9,264 nucleotides of DNA from NCBI GenBank assembly GCA_003857395.1, contig RPRC01000230.1, forward strand, positions 1 through 9,264, given 5' to 3'. Source of the stretch: Geobacter sp. (GTDB lineage Bacteria > Desulfobacterota > Desulfuromonadia > Geobacterales > Geobacteraceae). This document shows, one piece after another, positions 5,795-9,264 of the stretch (position 1 is its first letter; every line of letters starts with the position of its first letter). The notes below the pieces were generated by a model that searched no databases, was not told where the DNA came from, and saw nothing but the letters and a program-made list of their open reading frames with translations. The position numbers and the translations under genes were made by a program.

Positions 5795-7896
5795 TATAAT
5801 TCCTCCTTTTGTTTTGTGTTTCTCTTTCCGGAAATCCCCGGTGTGGTCAGGGGATAGGGATCGATTATTTCCGCAAGCGCCTCGGGTGAGAGAAGCTCAC
5901 GTGCGACAATAATATCTTTCGTGCTTCGTCCGGTTCTGAGGGATTCCTTGACAATCTCGGCTGCCGCTGCATAGCCGAGAAGGGGGGCAAGGACGGTTGC
6001 CATGCCGACGGAGCTCTCAAGATAGTGGGAGCACTGGGCAATGTTGGCCGTTATGCCGTCGATGCAGGATTCTCTCAGTTTACGGCTGGCATTTTTCAAT
6101 ATTTCGATGGAAGACAGGATGTTGTGAATAATGACGGGCATCATCACGTTCAATTCCATTTGTCCTGCCTGTGCCGCCAGGGTTACGACCGTGTCGGCAC
6201 CCATCACCTGAAATGATACCATGTTTATCATTTCAAGGATAACAGGATTTACTTTTCCCGGCATGATGGATGACCCGGGCTGGACAGGCGGCAGATTGAT
6301 TTCGTTAAGGCCCGTCATGGGGCCGGAGGATAACAACCGTAGATCATTGGCAATTCTGGTCAGATTGATCGCGGCACCTTTCAGCGACGAACTGAGGACA
6401 ACGAATGGGTCCATGTTCTGCGTTGTCTCGATGAGGTTGGCGGCGTTAACAACAGGAAAGCCGGTTTCTTCTCGGATTATTTTGACGACTTGTTCGATAT
6501 AGCGTGGCTCAGCGTTTAGTCCGGTGCCAACCGCGGTTCCGCCGAGACCGAGTTGATAGAGGTTTTCCCGGCAGCCACGAAGATTTGCGGTGTTTTTCTC
6601 AATGGCGACAGCGTATGCCTCGAATTCCTGTCCGAGTCGGATGGGCACCGCGTCCTGAAGATGGGTGCGGCCGGATTTGAGGATGCCGTCAAACTCGGAT
6701 CCCTTGGCCCGAAGGGAATCTTTCAGGCCGTCCATTTCGAGCAGAAGTTCCTCGATCATGCGCAGCGCGGAAAGCCGCATGGCAGTCGGGAAAACGTCGT
6801 TGGTGGACTGGGCCATATTGACATGATCGTTGGGGTGTACTTTTGCATACACGCCCCGTGTGCCCCCGAGAATTTCCTCTGCGCGGTTAGCCAGGACTTC
6901 ATTTGTGTTCATGTTGTGGGAGGTACCGGCGCCGGCCTGGAAAGGATCTACGACAAACTGGTCAGCGAACGCGCCGGAAAGGGCTTCTTTGGCGGCCTGG
7001 ACGATCGCGTTTCCGCGTTCCTGCGAAAGTCGGCCTGTTTCACTGTTGGCCAAGGCAGCACTCAACTTGATGGTAAGAGTTGCCCAAACAAGGGCCGGAT
7101 GCGGCTTGAGCCCGGATATGGGAAAATTGACGATCGCCCGTGCCGTTTGAATACCGTAATAGGCATCGGCGGGTACTTCCAGGGTTCCGAGGGTATCTTT
7201 TTCTGTTCTTGTGATCATCAGCTTTTCCTTGGAAAGGGGGACATTCGGTGTTTTCCATTCATGATTGTGTCGGGAAAGAAAACTCTCCAGCCCCAAAAGA
7301 TCCTGAATAGTAGAGACAAGGAAGTCGGAGCTTCCCATCTCGGCCGGAAGTTTCAGGTCCACGTCATAGCGGTCGCCGACAAAAAGGCATTCTACGGGAG
7401 TTCTGCGGATTGTGTCGAATATATGTTTCAATACATTCCGGTCAGGTTTCGGCTGCCAGAAGTCTTCGATGGTAAATATTTTCTCAAACAGGCCTGAAAT
7501 CTCAAGTGTTTCAAGGATCCTGTTGGTCAGGACCCGATTATTGTTTGTGTAGAGATAGAGATCATACCCTTGCGACAGTTTTGCGAGCAGAGACGCTACC
7601 TGATAATCCGGCGTTAGAGCCGTTTCAGGGTGGAGCAGGGGAGTTACTGTCGCGTGAAATCCTGCGACACTGCCGCCCAATTCGATGCAAACCTGGGAGA
7701 GGGTTGCTTCCTGGCTATTTTCACGGGAAAGTCTTTCTCTTGTTTCCTTGATAAGGGTTGCGGCTGTGTCGGCAGTTATTCCTTTTAATCCGGCAATATA
7801 TGTTGCTGCACCCCTTTTTATCTCATTCGCGAAACCGTCACTACTATAGAGGGTGCCGTCAAGATCGAAGATAATGGCCCGTATTCTCGAAGCCAT
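5794..7896 (-). CDS. aspA: HAD-superfamily hydrolase / aspartate ammonia-lyase fusion
   Basis: A 700-aa protein with two complete enzymes in one frame. Residues 1-226 are a HAD hydrolase of the phosphoglycolate-phosphatase/nucleotidase type: motif I F10-DLDGTLY with D11 and D13, motif II T117 in YTNNN, K150 in QPKPD, and motif IV GDRYDVD at 174-180. Residues 227-700 (474 aa, the normal aspartase length) are an aspartase: AGAGTSHNMNTNEV at 321-334, HVNMAQSTND at 358-367, SGRTHLQDAVP at 408-418, and the catalytic serine loop GSSIMPGKVNP at 541-551. GLNEINLP before the loop fits aspartase rather than fumarase. The lyase converts L-aspartate to fumarate and ammonium; the HAD substrate is unknown. 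The start ATG has AGGGAG 10 nt upstream. Residue 227 is a Met with its own ribosome site. The C-terminal tail KRNTKQKEEL encodes the nfu ribosome site. Confidence 0.92.
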   Translation of the reverse strand: MASRIRAIIFDLDGTLYSSDGFANEIKRGAATYIAGLKGITADTAATLIKETRERLSRENSQEATLSQVCIELGGSVAGFHATVTPLLHPETALTPDYQVASLLAKLSQGYDLYLYTNNNRVLTNRILETLEISGLFEKIFTIEDFWQPKPDRNVLKHIFDTIRRTPVECLFVGDRYDVDLKLPAEMGSSDFLVSTIQDLLGLESFLSRHNHEWKTPNVPLSKEKLMITRTEKDTLGTLEVPADAYYGIQTARAIVNFPISGLKPHPALVWATLTIKLSAALANSETGRLSQERGNAIVQAAKEALSGAFADQFVVDPFQAGAGTSHNMNTNEVLANRAEEILGGTRGVYAKVHPNDHVNMAQSTNDVFPTAMRLSALRMIEELLLEMDGLKDSLRAKGSEFDGILKSGRTHLQDAVPIRLGQEFEAYAVAIEKNTANLRGCRENLYQLGLGGTAVGTGLNAEPRYIEQVVKIIREETGFPVVNAANLIETTQNMDPFVVLSSSLKGAAINLTRIANDLRLLSSGPMTGLNEINLPPVQPGSSIMPGKVNPVILEMINMVSFQVMGADTVVTLAAQAGQMELNVMMPVIIHNILSSIEILKNASRKLRESCIDGITANIAQCSHYLESSVGMATVLAPLLGYAAAAEIVKESLRTGRSTKDIIVARELLSPEALAEIIDPYPLTTPGISGKRNTKQKEEL
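7216..7230 (-). promoter_or_regulatory. internal ribosome site and ATG at the start of the aspartase half
   Basis: On the minus strand, AAGGA (7230-7226) is followed by 7 nt and then ATG (7218-7216), which encodes Met227 of the fusion in frame. The protein from here begins MITRTEKDTLGTLEVPADAYYG, the usual aspartase N-terminus. This could yield free aspartase beside the fusion, or be a relic of two formerly separate genes. Confidence 0.5.
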
Positions 7897-7966
7897 CGGT
7901 CAGGGTCTCCCTTGTGAGAGCGGGCTTTGTGGCGAGTGAATAACGGAATGGGGGCGGGTGTGGTAA

Positions 7967-8005
7967 GAAAAGTGTACTGTCATGATCTTGCTGCTGAAAA
8001 GTGTA
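7967..8005. repeat. 10-bp direct repeat at the aspA promoter
   Basis: GAAAAGTGTA occurs at 7967-7976 and again at 7996-8005, 29 bp apart. The second copy includes the -10 box of the minus-strand promoter, and the first lies just inside the transcript. The pair could be an operator, but no regulator is known. Confidence 0.35.
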
Positions 8006-8027
8006 GCATGGACCCCTGTCGTGTCAA
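8000..8027 (-). promoter_or_regulatory. sigma-70-type promoter for the HAD-aspA/nfu operon
   Basis: On the minus strand there is a perfect TTGACA (8027-8022), a 16-bp spacer and TACACT (8005-8000), preceded by TGC as an extended -10. The expected start near 7993 gives a leader of about 97 nt to the ATG at 7896. Confidence 0.6.
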
Positions 8028-8284
8028 AGTTTATCATACCGGGCGGCAGGGGCGGATGGAGCACAAAAGGTAGAAGCCGAACCGGGAACTGTCCCTGGAA
8101 TAAAAATGACTATAAATAATGGCGAAAAATTTGTCAATGCGGTTTCGTTTTCTGCTCGGAGGGGTGCCGATATTATCTGCTATGCGTGGCACAACTTTTT
8201 CGCTATGATTTATCTAATTTCCGGCCTGGCAAGAACAGCGGTGCCGGCACTGACAAAAATGATCTTCAGGTGACAGGTTGCGCC
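8028..8284. other. intergenic stretch between divergent aspA promoter and tatD
   Basis: No gene is supported here. It contains the perfect palindrome GTGCCGGCAC (8241-8250), an AT-rich TATAAATAAT at 8111-8120 and TATTAT at 8171-8176. None has a convincing -35 box, so the tatD promoter is not located. Confidence 0.5.
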
Positions 8285-9046
8285 ATGTACATTGACAGTC
8301 ATTGCCATCTTGACCACCCGGCCCTGGCATCAAGGCTGGATGAGGTGCTTGCATCGGCTCGTGCCGTGGGAGTTGACAGGTTTATCGTTCCGGGGGTCAC
8401 TCCGGAAAAGTGGTCCGGAATTGCCCGCTTGGCGTCCAGCACTGAAGGTGTTTATGCTGCATTTGGCCTTCATCCAATGTTTGCCGATCGTTATGACGCA
8501 CGGCTTCTGGCAGAACTCGCCAGCTATTCCACAGATGCCAAAGCCATTGGGGAAATCGGCCTTGATTATGCACTGAATGAAGTTTCGCGAGATGCGCAGA
8601 AAGCTGCTTTTCGCGGTCAGCTCCGCCTGGCTGTCAGGATGGGGCTGCCAGTGATTATTCACTGCCGGCGAGCCTTTGAAGATCTGCTTCATATCCTGCG
8701 GGAAGAACGTGTCTTTGAAGTGGGCGGCGTCATGCATGCGTATTCCGGCAGTGCCGAGATGGCACGTATGTTTATTGAGGAAAATCTTCTGATTTCGCTT
8801 TCCGGCACGATTACCTACGGCAACGCGGTAAAAAGTCCGCTGGTGGCATCCCGGATTTCTCTTGATAAATTGCTCCTGGAAACCGACTCGCCGGATATGG
8901 CGCCTGAACCCTATCGGGGAAAAGTAAACGAGCCGGCTTTCCTTCTGGAAACAGCCCGGGCGGTTGCCCGGTTCAGGGAGATCGGCGTTGACGAGGTTGC
9001 ACGAGCGACGACTGCAAATGCCGAACAACTTTTCCGGATTGGATGA
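8285..9046 (+). CDS. tatD: TatD-family metal-dependent hydrolase (YjjV-like)
   Basis: A 253-aa protein with the normal length and motifs of TatD-family enzymes, which are two-metal TIM-barrel DNases or hydrolases of the cytoplasm. Visible are the metal-binding H-x-H in YIDSHCHLD at the N-terminus, AFGLHP, AIGEIGLDY (metal Glu), VIIHCRRAFEDLL, VMHAYSGS and LLETDSPDMAPEPYRG. GTITYGNAVKS and SPDMAP resemble the YjjV branch more than TatD itself. The ATG at 8285 is chosen because the family begins at MYIDSHCHLD; the open frame upstream to 8186 adds nonconserved sequence. AGG sits 7 nt before the ATG. It is transcribed alone, and the following palindromic repeats may end the message. The physiological substrate cannot be told from sequence. 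Confidence 0.92.
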   Translation: MYIDSHCHLDHPALASRLDEVLASARAVGVDRFIVPGVTPEKWSGIARLASSTEGVYAAFGLHPMFADRYDARLLAELASYSTDAKAIGEIGLDYALNEVSRDAQKAAFRGQLRLAVRMGLPVIIHCRRAFEDLLHILREERVFEVGGVMHAYSGSAEMARMFIEENLLISLSGTITYGNAVKSPLVASRISLDKLLLETDSPDMAPEPYRGKVNEPAFLLETARAVARFREIGVDEVARATTANAEQLFRIG

Positions 9047-9057
9047 ATTTCAGGGTA

Positions 9058-9116
9058 GTAGGGGCCGGCCCCCGTGCCTGCCCGAATCAAGGGTAACCAC
9101 GGGGGGTTACCCCTAC
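9058..9116. repeat. GTAGGGG...CCCCTAC palindromic repeat, copy 2
   Basis: A 59-bp element with GTAGGGG and CCCCTAC ends. It contains the palindrome GGGGCCGGCCCC (9061-9072) and the perfect hairpin GGGTAACC (9091-9098)/GGTTACCC (9105-9112). It starts 12 bp after the tatD stop and could fold in the transcript. Confidence 0.85.
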
Positions 9117-9180
9117 AAGGTTCCATACCATTTCCTGCCGGGGATAGGGGGCTTGCTTTGCGCAACAAGGGTTGGATTGT

Positions 9181-9239
9181 GTAGGGGCCGGCCCCCGTGC
9201 CTGCCCGAATCAAGGGTAACCACGGGGGGTTACCCCTAC
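9181..9239. repeat. GTAGGGG...CCCCTAC palindromic repeat, copy 3
   Basis: Identical to copy 2 over all 59 bp and in the same orientation. Confidence 0.85.
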
Positions 9240-9264
9240 AAGGTTCCATACCATTTCCTGCCGG

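Larger units (their letters stand above)
9058..9264 (+). repeat. tandem array with 123-bp period, cut by the window end
   Basis: Bases 9058-9141 and 9181-9264 are identical over 84 bp, with an offset of 123 bp. Each unit is the 59-bp palindromic element plus spacer. The second unit is still matching when the window ends, so more copies may follow. Confidence 0.85.

Noticed and set aside
6553..7497. 314-codon open frame on the plus strand
   Set aside because: It is antisense to the HAD-aspartase gene and is explained by codon bias of the true frame.
7982..8119. 45-codon plus-strand ORF upstream of tatD
   Set aside because: No ribosome site, no family resemblance, and it overlaps the minus-strand aspA promoter.
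8186..8204. sigma-54-like TGGCAC...TTTCGC before tatD
   Set aside because: The GG and GC elements are 12 bp apart instead of 10, and the -12 half does not match.
8186..8284. 33-residue N-terminal extension of the TatD-family protein
   Set aside because: The family begins at the MYIDSHCHLD segment, and the extension has no family resemblance or good ribosome site.
8911..9249. 112-codon minus-strand frame with a repeated peptide
   Set aside because: The repeated peptide only reflects the 123-bp tandem DNA repeat (a multiple of three) and the antisense of tatD.

Overview
The window looks like chromosomal DNA of a Geobacter/Desulfuromonas-type anaerobe. This rests on gene content (an 8Fe-8S ferredoxin, a DUF362 protein with its own ferredoxin domain, an MJ0042/DUF3426 zinc-ribbon protein, an Nfu scaffold, aspartase), moderate GC, strong AGGAGG-type ribosome sites and many palindromic intergenic repeats. 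No database search was possible, so taxonomy is inference.

Layout. Bases 1-390 hold a probable insertion-sequence edge, a short palindromic repeat and a promoter region. Rightward genes follow: a hypoxanthine phosphoribosyltransferase with an unusual PRPP loop (391-948), a heptamer-repeat spacer, and a zinc-ribbon membrane protein (1017-2294). A bidirectional terminator separates this gene from a convergent leftward ferredoxin (2365-2544, probable TTG start). Divergent from the ferredoxin is the DUF362/4Fe-4S protein (2686-3813). Next comes a compact isolated transcription unit (3830-4051): a near-consensus promoter, a strong ribosome site, a 20-residue ORF ending HCKEGCHM, two mutually exclusive hairpins and a terminator. 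This is the best candidate here for something undescribed. A GTAGGGG-type palindromic repeat follows.

The leftward block is a cardiolipin synthase-like phospholipase D protein (4193-5392), a roughly 149-bp inverted-repeat element (5409-5557), an Nfu scaffold (5573-5794) and a 700-residue HAD-phosphatase/aspartase fusion (5794-7896). The fusion and nfu overlap as TAATG and should be translationally coupled. The fusion has a well-placed internal ribosome site exactly at the start of its aspartase half, so it may also give free aspartase. A promoter for this pair lies at 8000-8027. Rightward, a TatD-family metal-dependent hydrolase (8285-9046) is followed by a tandem array of two GTAGGGG-type repeats that runs off the window.

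Functionally this is mostly housekeeping: purine salvage, aspartate/fumarate interconversion, Fe-S cluster delivery, low-potential electron transfer and phospholipid synthesis. The interest lies in the gene fusion, the tiny ORF unit and the dense intergenic repeats, one of which may supply the promoter of the cardiolipin synthase gene.
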